Assembly (NCBI RefSeq): GCF_001548395.1
Contig: NZ_AP017367.1
Location: forward strand, 4,935,001-4,999,000
DNA length: 64,000 nt
Reading direction: 5' to 3'
From: Leptolyngbya sp. O-77
GTDB lineage: Bacteria; Cyanobacteriota; Cyanobacteriia; Elainellales; Elainellaceae
Shown here: one piece after another, positions 26,967 to 35,978 of the stretch
Layout: every line of letters begins with the position of its first letter
Numbering within the stretch: the first letter of the stretch is position 1
Notes under the pieces: model-generated
The model's database searches: none
Told to the model about the DNA's origin: nothing
The model's input: the letters and a program-made list of their open reading frames with translations, nothing else
Program-made: the position numbers and the translations under genes

Positions 26967-28535
26967 ATGACTCTAAAGGGATGGGTACGGCCGCCAGTCG
27001 GGATGCGAGTGCAATCTATTCGGTCGATTCGGCAATCTCCGGCGACGCTGCACATCCAGCAGGGGAGCCAGTTGGCCGTTCTAATGTTGGGGCTGTTGGG
27101 GACGTTGGGCGCGCTGGAGGGTGTGCCTCGCCGATTTGCTCAGGCCAATGAACCTGTGGTGCAAGCGGCCGTTTCCCAACTGATCTTTGTGCATCCGGTG
27201 TTGGGCAGCGATGCCACAGGAGACGGATCGCCGCGATCGCCCTTCCGCACGATTACCCACGCTGCCCGACTTGCGCCGCCCAATACAGTCATTCTGCTTG
27301 CGGCGGGAACCTATGCAGCGGCCAACGGGGAACGATTTCCGATTTTGCTGCCGCCGGGGGTGGCGGTGCAGGCAGATCCGACCACGGGCGGCGAGGGGGT
27401 GGTGATTCAGGGGCAAATCGCGCAGGGCGATGCGACCCCGATGGCTGCGACTGCTGCCCCTGCTGTTATGCCGCGCCCAGCCGCCCGGTCTGCTGTGCCA
27501 ATTGCGCCGCAGGCCAGCATCAGCGCTGAGGTTGTGGAAGAACCCGCTGTGCCGTTTCCCTTTGCAGCGGCGGGCACCGGGTTTCTGCCAACCATGCCGA
27601 CGGGCGATTTTCCGGTATCCAGCGGGCTGAACCCACAGCGAGGAGCCACCCCGCGCACGTTTGGGCGGGCGGCTGGAGGGCGATCGCCCTCGTCTGCCAG
27701 TGCCCCGCCCGCAGCGCCGATGCCAGCTCAGGGTTCGATGCCAATGCAGGGTTCGATGCCGACGCAGGTTGCGCCCCAGTTTCTCCAGGGCATTCCCATT
27801 TCCGTTGCGCCGCCTGCGGTAATCTACCCACAACAATCTCAAGCTGGAGATGGCAACAGCCCATTGCCTAGTCAGTTTGTGCCTGGCCAGCCCATGCCTA
27901 GCCAGGCTATTTCATCGGGGAGCTTTGCCGCGCCGGCTCCCGTGCGGCGGCCGGTTGAGCAGCGTGCCTTTCGTCCTTTGCCCCAGCGCACATCCCAGGG
28001 CGGTGCAGTGGCGCTGTCGCCGTCTCGTCAGGAACCCGTTGCGAATTTCCAGGGCGTGATCGAGATTCCTGTGCCGCCGCCAGAAAGCTCTGGACGTGTG
28101 GCTCCGCGCCAGTCTAGAGCAACGGTGCAGCGATATGAGCGGCCGCCTGCGGTGGGGCGATCGCCCGTTCTAGTTCCGCCTGCCCCTCCCTACACACAAT
28201 ACACGCTGCTGCCTGTGCCCGACCCCAATGCGCCGATTGGCAACGTCAGCGGCGTGCCCAGTGTGCCAGTGTCTGGCGCTCGTCCCCGCCCCACTACGCC
28301 CGTTGCCAGCCGCGCTAGCGAGCTAGGGCTGCGCTATCGGGTGGTGGTTCCTGCTGCCAGTGCGGCTGTGCAAGATCGGGTGCTGAGCGTGTTTCCGGGT
28401 GCGTTTCTCACCTACGATCGCCGCCAGTCGGTCGTTATGCAGGTGGGCGCGTTCAATAGCGAAGCCAATGCCCAGGAAGTGATTGATATTCTCCGTCAGA
28501 ACGGGGTTCGCGCCCAAATTGAGCGAGTGGACTAG
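26967..28535 (+). CDS. DUF1565 plus SPOR domain protein, proline/alanine-rich
   Basis: A 522-residue probably exported protein. A hydrophobic segment at about 36-50 (LAVLMLGLLGTLGALEGV) acts as signal or anchor. Residues about 70-150 match DUF1565 (HPVLGSDATGDGSPRSPFRT, THAARLAPPNTVILLAAGTY). A 270-residue low-complexity Pro/Ala/Gln linker follows. Residues about 445-520 form a SPOR-like domain (YRVVVPAASAAVQDRVLSVF, VMQVGAFNSEANAQEVIDIL), a fold that binds denuded peptidoglycan at division sites. A cell-envelope role is inferred from the SPOR domain. It is followed by GGATTTT heptad repeats and converges with lpxD. Confidence 0.85.
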   Translation: MTLKGWVRPPVGMRVQSIRSIRQSPATLHIQQGSQLAVLMLGLLGTLGALEGVPRRFAQANEPVVQAAVSQLIFVHPVLGSDATGDGSPRSPFRTITHAARLAPPNTVILLAAGTYAAANGERFPILLPPGVAVQADPTTGGEGVVIQGQIAQGDATPMAATAAPAVMPRPAARSAVPIAPQASISAEVVEEPAVPFPFAAAGTGFLPTMPTGDFPVSSGLNPQRGATPRTFGRAAGGRSPSSASAPPAAPMPAQGSMPMQGSMPTQVAPQFLQGIPISVAPPAVIYPQQSQAGDGNSPLPSQFVPGQPMPSQAISSGSFAAPAPVRRPVEQRAFRPLPQRTSQGGAVALSPSRQEPVANFQGVIEIPVPPPESSGRVAPRQSRATVQRYERPPAVGRSPVLVPPAPPYTQYTLLPVPDPNAPIGNVSGVPSVPVSGARPRPTTPVASRASELGLRYRVVVPAASAAVQDRVLSVFPGAFLTYDRRQSVVMQVGAFNSEANAQEVIDILRQNGVRAQIERVD

Positions 28536-28565
28536 GTATGGGGGGGCGGCAGCCAGACCAATTTG

Positions 28566-28600
28566 GGGTTTTGGATTTTGGATTTTGGATTTTGGATTGC
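28566..28600. repeat. Heptanucleotide (TTTTGGA) tandem repeat
   Basis: About four to five consecutive TTTTGGA units lie between the convergent SPOR-domain and lpxD genes. This is the short tandemly repeated heptamer type known from filamentous cyanobacteria. The inverted form occurs at 10513-10553. Confidence 0.8.
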
Positions 28601-28631
28601 CGATTATGCCTTCGTCCAGATTAAACCCCTC

Positions 28632-29681
28632 CTACAATCCCAAATGTTTCTGCACCTGTCGCAGGGTGCGCTGCATGTCGGGGAGGCGTTTCCAGGCGGC
28701 GGCAATGCGACGAAATTCTGCGGCAGGCATGGCGGGTGCGCCCATGATGATGCTGTTGGGCGGAATATCGGCGTGAATCATGGATTTTCCAGCAATTTGG
28801 CTGAAGTTGCCGATGTGAACTTGGTTATTGATACCGACCTGTCCGCCAACGATGACGCGATCGCCCAGGCTGCTGCCGCCGGCCATGCCCGTTTGAGCGG
28901 CGATCGCGCAGGCTTCGCCAATGATGCAACCGTGGCCAATCTGTACTAAGTTGTCGATCTTGGTGTTGCGGCGGATGCGGGTTTCGCCGACGGCGGGGCG
29001 ATCGACGGCGCTATTGCAGCCAATTTCTACGCCGTCTTCGAGGACGGTGCGGCCGGATTGCTCCATCTTTAGCCAGCCGTCGCGGGTGGGCACAAAGCCG
29101 AAGCCTTCAGAACCGATGACTGCGCCGCTGTGGATGACGCAATCTGCGCCGATTTGGGTGCGCTCGTGGAGGGTGCAGTTGGCGTGAAGGATGGTGCGAT
29201 CGCCCACGGAAACGCCGGGATACAGCACGACGTTGGGATGGATGCAAACGTGGTCGCCAAGCACGCAGCCTGCCTGGATCACCACATTTGCGCCGATGGA
29301 GATATGCTTGCCGAGGGTGGTGGTGGGGTCGATGATGGCGCTGGGGTGAACGCCGGGGGCGGGCTGGAAGGGTTGGTAAAACAGGGCGATCGCCTGGGCA
29401 AAGAGGAGGCGCGGGTTGGGGGTGGCGATCCAGGCGATGGCGCGATCGCTGGCGGCCTGTTGCAGGGCGGCATCCTGGGGCAAGATCAGGGCGCTGGCGG
29501 CGGTAGTGGCGATCTGTTTGGCAAACTTACCGCCTTCGATGTAGCTGAGAGTGCCGCTTGGGGCGGTTTCGATGGGGGCGATCGTGCTGATCTCTGGGTC
29601 GAGGTGGGGCTGCTGGGGGAGGCTACTATCCAGGGTGTGACCTGGCTTGCCGAGCTGGTGGACAATTTCGCTAAAGCGCAT
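28632..29681 (-). CDS. lpxD: UDP-3-O-acylglucosamine N-acyltransferase
   Basis: A 349-residue acyltransferase adding the second acyl chain in lipid A precursor synthesis. The N-terminal uridine-binding domain (about 1-105) is followed by a left-handed beta-helix of hexapeptide repeats (about 110-310, for example IGANVVIQAGCVLGDHVCIH). The catalytic His lies in VQIGHGCIIGEACAIAAQ. The C-terminal helix (FRRIAAAWKRLPDMQRTLRQ) completes the family layout. The usual neighbours lpxA, lpxC and fabZ are not adjacent. It is 12 bp after the HTH regulator gene, so the two are probably co-transcribed. Confidence 0.93.
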   Translation of the reverse strand: MRFSEIVHQLGKPGHTLDSSLPQQPHLDPEISTIAPIETAPSGTLSYIEGGKFAKQIATTAASALILPQDAALQQAASDRAIAWIATPNPRLLFAQAIALFYQPFQPAPGVHPSAIIDPTTTLGKHISIGANVVIQAGCVLGDHVCIHPNVVLYPGVSVGDRTILHANCTLHERTQIGADCVIHSGAVIGSEGFGFVPTRDGWLKMEQSGRTVLEDGVEIGCNSAVDRPAVGETRIRRNTKIDNLVQIGHGCIIGEACAIAAQTGMAGGSSLGDRVIVGGQVGINNQVHIGNFSQIAGKSMIHADIPPNSIIMGAPAMPAAEFRRIAAAWKRLPDMQRTLRQVQKHLGL

Positions 29682-29693
29682 TTTGACAGAATC

Positions 29694-30395
29694 TTAGGGG
29701 TGGGTATCGTTGGGCTGCACTGGGCTGACTTTGGCCCGAAACAGCAGGTGATCGCCCCAATAGTATCCGGCAAAGCGCACCCGAATGCGATTGCCCGGTT
29801 GCACGGCTGTCCTCGAAGTTTCCATTAGTTCGTGCTTTTGGGGGTCATAGCTTGCTTCGCTGCCAATCGGCGCAATGGGGGTCACGTCCCAATCGGTGAG
29901 CAGTCGCTCAAGCGGGCGCAAGTGGGGCACGAGTTGTCGGGCTGGAAAGTCAGGGTTTTGCTCAATCACATTCAGGAAGACAGGCAGTTTTTCGAGCAAC
30001 GGCTCTAACTGCAACAGCGCGGCCCGCTGGCAGGACTGGACGGCTTCGGCGGTCTGCTGTTCGACCTGGCGCTGCAAGCGCTCATACTCTTTTTGCAGGG
30101 TCGTCAGCGATTCGGATCGAGCAGCTTTTGAAGTGGAATGCAAGTCTGGACGTGCGACGGGCGGAGAACCCGAAAAGGTGGCAATCAGGTCGCTAATCGA
30201 GGTGTTTAAGGCTTGGCTGAGTTGGGCGATCGCCCCCACGCGCAGCTTCAGCACGCTACCGCGCCGCAGTTGGTCGATTTGCCAAGCAGATACGCCCGCT
30301 TGATGAGCCAGTGCGGCAAAGCTGGGGATGCCAGCCTGTTGCATGAGCGATCGCAACTGCGGCGTATAGGGAAACGAATTGTTAGACGAAACCAT
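29694..30395 (-). CDS. HTH protein with coiled coil and GrpE-like C-terminus
   Basis: A 233-residue protein. Residues about 8-72 form an XRE-type helix-turn-helix (FAALAHQAGVSAWQIDQLRR, VGAIAQLSQALNTSISDLI). Residues about 95-130 form a coiled coil (LQKEYERLQRQVEQQTAEAV). The C-terminus (about 165-230) resembles the beta head of GrpE nucleotide-exchange factors (YDPQKHELMETSRTAVQPGN, RIRVRFAGYYW). Similar HTH-GrpE-like proteins occur in cyanobacteria. Whether it regulates transcription or acts as a DnaK cofactor is unknown. It is encoded directly upstream of lpxD and downstream of the sulfiredoxin gene, all on the minus strand. Confidence 0.7.
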   Translation of the reverse strand: MVSSNNSFPYTPQLRSLMQQAGIPSFAALAHQAGVSAWQIDQLRRGSVLKLRVGAIAQLSQALNTSISDLIATFSGSPPVARPDLHSTSKAARSESLTTLQKEYERLQRQVEQQTAEAVQSCQRAALLQLEPLLEKLPVFLNVIEQNPDFPARQLVPHLRPLERLLTDWDVTPIAPIGSEASYDPQKHELMETSRTAVQPGNRIRVRFAGYYWGDHLLFRAKVSPVQPNDTHP

Positions 30396-30410
30396 GCGAT
30401 GAGCCAGACG

Positions 30411-30671
30411 CTATGCCAGGTGCATCTTAAGAATCGACGGAGAGGCCCGCCGCACCTTGCATAAAATCGTCTCATGTCCCAGGCGCGAACAGGCCTCAAA
30501 ACGGTGGCAGCCTGAAAATCCGTAATATTGGCCGTTTACTTCCAGAACATCAATCGGCTCCTGGAGTCCAATTTCTTGGATGGATTCCATCAGCGCCCGG
30601 ACTTTTTCCGGGTCATTTTGACGAAAGAGCGGTCGCTGGATTAAGCGAATGGGGATTGCTTCGATTCTCAT
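30411..30671 (-). CDS. srx: Sulfiredoxin
   Basis: An 86-residue ParB/sulfiredoxin-fold protein. Sulfiredoxin reduces the over-oxidised (sulfinic) cysteine of 2-Cys peroxiredoxins using ATP. The signature YGFSGCHRFEACSRLG contains the catalytic Cys in GCHR. The N-terminus MRIEAIPIRLIQRPLFRQND is typical. The open frame continues upstream to 30743, but the ATG at 30671 gives the family length. The cysteine separates it from ParB-type DNA-binding relatives. It lies 15 bp before the HTH gene start and is probably in one operon with it and lpxD. Confidence 0.85.
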   Translation of the reverse strand: MRIEAIPIRLIQRPLFRQNDPEKVRALMESIQEIGLQEPIDVLEVNGQYYGFSGCHRFEACSRLGHETILCKVRRASPSILKMHLA

Positions 30672-30923
30672 GGCAGTGCAAGGGATAGTGTGCAATGTAG
30701 TTTTGGTGAGGCTGCTGGTGCAGATGCAGCCTGCTTTTCTCAAGCATACTCATAACGAGTACGACTTGCAAACGATCGCCTGGTGAACTCGCTAAATGGG
30801 GCTTTGCGGCTTGCCTAAGTGTTTTTCGGACTTTTTAATGCTTCTTCACGGATTCTTCATGATTTTTCTGCGTAAGTAGCGCCGCAGGAACCGCGTTTCT
30901 GATGAAAACACTGTAAGTTATGC

Positions 30924-31018
30924 TACAGCGTTTTTGAAGCTAGTGAGGCACGCAGATGGTTGAGAAGTCTTTTCCTAGTCAGGACTGTGTGTGCCTCACC
31001 CTGCAAGAAAATGCTGTA
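30924..31018. repeat. 95-bp MITE-like palindromic repeat, copy 3
   Basis: Same 95-bp length and ends (TACAGCGTTTT...AAAATGCTGTA) with scattered changes in the middle. It lies between the sulfiredoxin gene and the ISKra4-type element. An open frame running across it was rejected as a gene. Confidence 0.8.
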
Positions 31019-31164
31019 GCAATATAAAAACTTGAGAAAAAGGCTCTCGAATGTAAATCTATATTTCTCTGCTAGCTTTGATTTAGCTAATGCTTTTCGC
31101 TTTATTAATAGCTGGCAGGCCTTTATGTTGTGGCTGTAGATAGTAAGGCAACGTTTTACAGCAA

Positions 31165-32347
31165 TGAGTGCATCCCAATTTTGCAAGACTCATGTTGAGA
31201 ATTGCCCATTGAGGTAGGCACAACGTTGCTTCAGCACCTGCGGAACGTTATCTTTGTCCCACTGCGCCCCCGATATCTTGATTCGCCGCCCAAGTTGTTT
31301 AACGGTCGATTCAATTGCCCCGGAACCAATGGAGACTCCTTCAGCTTGATAGTAGCCATAATTGACAATCCGCTGTCGATGCTTGTTAAGGTAGCTAACG
31401 AAATTCGTAACCCGCTCGTGTTGCCAATCCTCAAACTGTGCAATTGCGCCCTCGACATCGCCTTGCCACAAACAGGTTTCCACGGCATCTAAACGTTGCA
31501 CAGAACCACCCACTTTGCCCAAATTCTCAACCAAGTGATACCAGTCCAAAATCTCCCGTCTTTGGGTCTGGTTGCCAATCTGGGTGTAGACATTCCAGAC
31601 CCATCATGCCCATCTCCAATACAAGTCAATGGGTCAGATAAAGACTGAACATTGACCCAGTTGACCAACTGCTCATTGTCTTGAAAGAAGGCAGCAACAC
31701 AGGACTCGTGCAGATTCACTGCCTTGTAATCTCGCCATTCACTCGGTTCTCCTTCGGGTGTTCGCAATCGCACTTTACCTCCATCGATACTCATCTCCTC
31801 AACCGTTTCTTCCACTTGCGGTAACTCAAAGATTTGACGATGCACTAATCGCTGTTGAGTACTGTGAGAAACCTTTATCCCAGTCAACACTTCAATGTCT
31901 TCTGCCGCCCGCTCATACGATTCATTGGCACTCACCAACAAACAACACCGCTCCAGGTAAGGACTCCATCGTGTGTACGCTTTCACCTCCAGAATTTGAG
32001 CTTGTTTCTCACTCACTTGCAGTTGTCCAAGGATGCTCTCGATGCGACGCTTTCGTCCACTTGTCGTGCCGCTACTTGTTGCAATAAAAAATCCCCGATC
32101 TCTGGGCTGACATGTTCGAGCAGATGTCCTCGCACTGCCGCCTCAATCCCTGCCAACGTTTTCACTTGCTCTGGGTCAGTTTCCTCGTATAGCAGAGCGG
32201 CAAGGGCACGAGCATGGGCTTGGATTTGGGCTTTTTTCTCAGCGTCCATGACAGGTATCGGGTAAAAGTACAATACTCAAAGTTTATCGCTATCGCCAAA
32301 GTCTAGAACTAAGCACTTTTACTCATCGCAAAAGTGGGATGCACTCA
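31165..32347 (-). mobile_element. ISKra4-family insertion sequence
   Basis: An element of about 1.18 kb, bounded by imperfect terminal inverted repeats: TGAGTGCATCCCAATTTTGC at 31165 and its counterpart GCAAAAGTGGGATGCACTCA ending at 32347. It contains one transposase gene in three reading-frame pieces. No convincing target-site duplication was found. A separate 17-bp palindrome GAACACATTGTGTGTTC (32348-32364) abuts the right end. Confidence 0.75.
31190..32273 (-). pseudogene. ISKra4-type transposase, frame-broken
   Basis: Three minus-strand frames join into one transposase of about 360 residues. The N-terminus (32273 to about 32090) carries MDAEKKAQIQAHARALAALL. The middle (32016 to about 31603) has MSIDGGKVRLRTPEGEP, which contains the first catalytic Asp region. 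The C-terminus (31549-31190) has REILDWYHLVENLGK and EGVSIGSGAIESTVKQLGRR, the ISKra4 signature end. The breaks fall at an A6 run (32086-32091; T6 on the coding strand) and at CCC (31600-31602). The T6 site could in principle be a programmed slippage site, but the second break has no such explanation. Either the element is inactive or both are homopolymer errors. Confidence 0.75.
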
Positions 32348-32364
32348 GAACACATTGTGTGTTC
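32348..32364. promoter_or_regulatory. 17-bp palindrome at IS boundary
   Basis: GAACACA-TTG-TGTGTTC is a perfect inverted repeat directly after the right end of the IS and about 130 bp beyond the 3' end of the AraC-type gene. It may be an operator remnant, a short terminator stem or part of the IS target. No T-run follows. Confidence 0.3.
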
Positions 32365-32492
32365 TACTTATCTACGCCATCGTCAGGTTGGGTTATTCAA
32401 GGGAGCTACAATCGCATAAAAATTGAGCCAGCGGGATCAACAATGTCGAGATCGCACGCAAACACGCAGTTAAATTTTGATTGGAACCTTTA

Positions 32493-33389
32493 CTAGGGTA
32501 AAACAGCCTTGCGGTAAGCTGTTGGCGTTACTCCAACCGTTTGGTGAAACTGTCGAGTAAAGTGGCTAGGACTAATAAACCCACATTGTAGCCCCACCTC
32601 TAAAATACTCAGGTGGGGTTGCTGAAGCAATGTTTTTGCCTTTTCAAGGCGCTGCTGGCGAACATACTGAAATGGGGCGATTCCCATTGTTTGTCGAAAC
32701 ATGCGGCAGAAGTAGTACTGACTCATCCCAGCAATGTTGGCTAAGTCCTGCAAGCTGATAGAGTGTTGCAGATGGGCGTCGATGTATTCCAACACAGGGA
32801 TTAATCTGTATCGAGGGATGCCTCCGGTATAGACTGGCAACAGAGGTGGTCGCGTTACGTACTGCTTGAGTAAATGGACGATCAAAGCCGTGGTTAGAGA
32901 ATCTCCATAGATCGGCCCGATGGGGTGACCAGACTCTGTATCGGCCTTGAGTAGGTGTAAAATCTGGCTGACGAAGGCATCGCCATCGTGCAACCAGCAA
33001 AAGTTGAGTTCGATGCGATCGCACCCCACCGCCTCATGGGCCACCGTCCTCAATAAAAATGGATCTAACGCCAGCACAATCGCCTGCGATCGACTCTGCC
33101 AGCGCGAGGCAAAGGGTAAGCTAGCTGGAATGATGGAGAGACTGCCTCTAGGAGCCATTTCTGAACGGTGACGACCGTCAATCCACCGTTCTCCGTGCCA
33201 GGAACCCAGCAGCACGCCGATGTGATGGTGGGAGGCACAACATTCGGGGAACTCCCAAGGAGGCGCGTCATGGTGTTCCAACACTACCCCTTGCCAGTGC
33301 CCCTGGCTGAGCAGCAACGGCGGGGATGGTAACAGTTTGTCGTACTCAAGCCCTTGATGATAATCGAGCAAGGCAGGCAACTTCGGCAC
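32493..33389 (-). CDS. AraC family transcriptional regulator
   Basis: A 298-residue regulator. The C-terminal 100 residues carry the double helix-turn-helix of the family: DLANIAGMSQYYFCRMFRQT, then ILEVGLQCGFISPSHFTRQF and VGVTPTAYRK. The N-terminal ~190 residues form a divergent ligand-sensing domain, not a recognised cupin. It faces no divergent partner; the nearest plus-strand gene is the methyltransferase 340 bp away. The regulated genes are unknown. 33390-33728 contains a 13-bp palindrome and no gene. Confidence 0.9.
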   Translation of the reverse strand: MPKLPALLDYHQGLEYDKLLPSPPLLLSQGHWQGVVLEHHDAPPWEFPECCASHHHIGVLLGSWHGERWIDGRHRSEMAPRGSLSIIPASLPFASRWQSRSQAIVLALDPFLLRTVAHEAVGCDRIELNFCWLHDGDAFVSQILHLLKADTESGHPIGPIYGDSLTTALIVHLLKQYVTRPPLLPVYTGGIPRYRLIPVLEYIDAHLQHSISLQDLANIAGMSQYYFCRMFRQTMGIAPFQYVRQQRLEKAKTLLQQPHLSILEVGLQCGFISPSHFTRQFHQTVGVTPTAYRKAVLP

Positions 33390-33640
33390 GATGGATGGCT
33401 TAAAGGATGTAGATGATTTTCTAAAATATCTTATTTTCCACCCTGCGCTTCAAGCGTTTTGTCAAAGACAAAAGGCAACTGAAGACAAGTTTGAGCAAGC
33501 GCTGGCAAGACAAAGGCTAAAAGGTAGTAGCTAGGGTAGAGAAGTTGTTGGACATTGATAACCGTTACTAACCACATCTCCATGCGTAGTTGAGAAATCT
33601 GTCAGGAGACAGGGGAACATCGACTAGTACGCCTTGGCTT

Positions 33641-33674
33641 GTAGTTAGCGCTTCAGCGCTAAAGCGCTGACTAC
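33641..33674. repeat. Short palindromic element GTAGTTAGCGCTT / AAGCGCTGACTAC
   Basis: Two 13-bp arms with one mismatch surround 8 nt and carry nested AGCGCT words. This resembles short palindromes scattered through filamentous cyanobacterial intergenic DNA. It lies 55 bp before the methyltransferase gene. Confidence 0.6.
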
Positions 33675-33728
33675 CAACCTAAGTTCTAGCTATGACATAG
33701 CATTAGAGAGTTATGACATTGAGGTGCC

Positions 33729-34502
33729 ATGACTGAACCATTTCCGTTTTATCAGGGGTATGACTGCTATCGTGCTCGCTATCCGAAGGGGGCGATCGCC
33801 CAAATCCTTTCTGGCATAACCAACCGTCCCATCGTTGCTGCTGACATCGGGGCCGGGACAGGCATTGGCTCCCGGCAACTGGCAGACCAAGGAGTGCAGG
33901 TGATTGCGGTGGAACCGGGGGCTGAGATGCGGAATGGGGCAGTTCCCTACGATGGTGTGAACTTTGTGGAAGGGACTGCTGAGCAGGTGCCACTGGAAAC
34001 TGCATCGGTCGATTTAGTCACCTCTTTCCAGGCGTTTCACTGGTTCGACTTTGCCCAAAGCCTGAAGGAATTCCACCGCATCCTCAAGCCCGATGGCCGT
34101 TTGGCGCTGGTTTGGAACTTCTGGAACCAGCAGGATGCTGTTTCTCAGACTTACACAAAATACCTTTACCAGGCATCTCAACCGGCAGATAAGTATCTGA
34201 AACCAATTGAAAAACTTTCCCTTAAAGGCGGACTTAATGCCCTCCGCTACCAGCTTTTTTGGTACGGCGTTTACTTGCCTTACTTTAAGAATCTGCGGCG
34301 CTACATCTTCACCTTTGAGCAGTTTCTAGATCTGGAAGGGTTGATTGGACTGGCTCGTAGCCAGGGGTTTACGCCACAGTCGAGGGCGGAGTTGGCAAAG
34401 CTGGAGGCAAAGCTGGCGGATCTGTGCGATCGCCATTCTAACCCCCAGGGACAGGTGCGCCTGCTCTACACAACCCACCTTTATCTGGCCTACAGGAACT
34501 GA
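33729..34502 (+). CDS. Class I SAM-dependent methyltransferase
   Basis: A 257-residue methyltransferase. The SAM-binding motif I is VAADIGAGTGIGSRQLADQG, followed by the acidic strand end VIAVEPGAEM. The post-motif region TASVDLVTSFQAFHWFDF and LKEFHRILKPDGRLALVWNF are typical of the UbiE/Methyltransf_11 group. The acceptor is unknown. The stop lies 3 bp before the start of the SMI1/KNR4 gene, so they are translated from one message. ATG at 33729 (MTEPFPFYQGY). Confidence 0.88.
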   Translation: MTEPFPFYQGYDCYRARYPKGAIAQILSGITNRPIVAADIGAGTGIGSRQLADQGVQVIAVEPGAEMRNGAVPYDGVNFVEGTAEQVPLETASVDLVTSFQAFHWFDFAQSLKEFHRILKPDGRLALVWNFWNQQDAVSQTYTKYLYQASQPADKYLKPIEKLSLKGGLNALRYQLFWYGVYLPYFKNLRRYIFTFEQFLDLEGLIGLARSQGFTPQSRAELAKLEAKLADLCDRHSNPQGQVRLLYTTHLYLAYRN

Positions 34503-34505
34503 ACA

Positions 34506-35876
34506 ATGAATGGATTGATTCAGCGGTTAGACCAGTGGTTGCAACAAAACTGCCCCGAATACTACGCTGTCCTGCAACCAGGAGTCGAACAGGATCTCTG
34601 GTCGGCCTTGGAGCAGTCTCTGGGGGTAGCCCTGCCCGGTGAGTTCCAGCAGATTTATCAGTGGCGTAATGGGGAGGCTATGCGGCGTGGGCAGTATGAG
34701 CGAATCGGCTTCTGGTTTCCCTACAACTGGATGCCCCACCATAGTGTTCTCAACGCCCGCAAAACCCTGAACGGGCTGCTCGACGAGGGAGAGTTTGCCT
34801 TAGAGAACTGGTGGAACACCCGGTGGGTGCCCTTCTTTGAGTTCAATAACAATTACCTCTGCCTCGACATGGCGGGGTGCTGGACGGGGCAGGTGGGGCA
34901 GGTGTTGGAGTTCTGGCATGAGGATTGCGATCGCAGAATCCTGGCTCCCTCCTTTCGACAGTGGTTAGAGGCTTTGGTGGTAGGTCTGGAGCAGGAGCGA
35001 CTGGTCTATCAGGTCGAAGCCCAACAGGTAGTTTCAACAAATGAGAACAACACCCGCACCTGGCTGACCGCCCACCTACCCAACTACCCCCGCTATGTCG
35101 AAGCCGGATGGACTCTGGCAGAAAGCACCTTACCGCCAACTTTAGCTCCCTTTACCCCAGAGCAACTGACCCAAATTCCTGCCTATTGGGCAAAGTGGTT
35201 GAGTTGCGCCCAGCGCACCGCCCGCATCACCCAATCCATCATCCGCACTATCCTGGAACGAACCTATCGCTTACTTGGGTTAGAATGCCCCGCTATTCAC
35301 TTTGCAGAAAGCCCCCTACAAGCCGTAGAAATGCTGCTCTCGCAGGAAGATCGAGAAGACCCTGACCGTTCTCTGGCAGACTATTTTGGCGAGCATTTGC
35401 TTTATAACTATGCCAAACATCTGCGCCACTACCAGCCAAGCTGTCCGGCTCTGGAATGGCCCCAGGACAATCTAGCTCTGCAAAATCTGGATTTGCTAAA
35501 TGAACAGGTAATGCAGCAGATCGAAGAGCAGATCGATCTATCCATACAATCGTTTGATGGGCTGGGAACATTTGGCTTTGGGTATCCAGATTCTGCCCTT
35601 CCGAGGGCTTTCTGTCTGGATAGCATCAGTATGGAATGGGGCGTTTTTGCGGATATTAATATCTCCCTGCGGAACTGGAAGTACGACCCGGAACGATGGG
35701 AGTTATTTCAGGCTCTAATGTGGGAATGTGGCTGGATTTATCCTCTGAAAACCGTTTGTGTCGTGTGCGATCGCCCTACTGTCATCGATCTGACTGCCGA
35801 CCCACCCTGCATCGAGTTTTCCGATGGGTTTACTGCAACCGTCGTCACCAATGACGGTTGTTATGACGAGTACTGA
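34506..35876 (+). CDS. SMI1/KNR4 family protein
   Basis: A 456-residue protein. The N-terminal ~160 residues have the SMI1/KNR4 (SUKH) fold: LEQSLGVALPGEFQQIYQWR, WVPFFEFNNNYLCLDMAG and FRQWLEAL near its end. SUKH proteins are often immunity proteins against bacterial toxins. The C-terminal two-thirds (about 195-456), including a long Trp/Leu-rich region and TVIDLTADPPCIEFSDGF, was not recognised. It directly follows the methyltransferase gene, in a run of small accessory genes. A role in toxin immunity is an inference from the fold. Confidence 0.8.
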   Translation: MNGLIQRLDQWLQQNCPEYYAVLQPGVEQDLWSALEQSLGVALPGEFQQIYQWRNGEAMRRGQYERIGFWFPYNWMPHHSVLNARKTLNGLLDEGEFALENWWNTRWVPFFEFNNNYLCLDMAGCWTGQVGQVLEFWHEDCDRRILAPSFRQWLEALVVGLEQERLVYQVEAQQVVSTNENNTRTWLTAHLPNYPRYVEAGWTLAESTLPPTLAPFTPEQLTQIPAYWAKWLSCAQRTARITQSIIRTILERTYRLLGLECPAIHFAESPLQAVEMLLSQEDREDPDRSLADYFGEHLLYNYAKHLRHYQPSCPALEWPQDNLALQNLDLLNEQVMQQIEEQIDLSIQSFDGLGTFGFGYPDSALPRAFCLDSISMEWGVFADINISLRNWKYDPERWELFQALMWECGWIYPLKTVCVVCDRPTVIDLTADPPCIEFSDGFTATVVTNDGCYDEY

Positions 35877-35886
35877 GGGAAAAGCA

Positions 35887-35976
35887 ATGGAGCAAGAAAT
35901 TACCATTCCCGAACCGTTCTGGTCACTGCTGCGCTGCTGCAAGGTGTACTGCTACTCAACCAATGGGAGACCTTAA
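35887..35976 (+). pseudogene. Very short open frame between SMI1 and VOC genes
   Basis: An ATG at 35887 encodes 29 residues beginning MEQEITIPEPFWSLLRCCKV. One frame over, the DNA reads LLQGVLLLNQWETL and runs into the next gene. This looks like the remnant of an N-terminus rather than a working gene. No family was recognised. Confidence 0.25.
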
Positions 35977-35978
35977 TT

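Noticed and set aside
30923..31186. 87-codon minus-strand frame before the ISKra4 element
   Set aside because: A large part lies inside the 95-bp repeat copy 3, and the encoded sequence resembles no protein.
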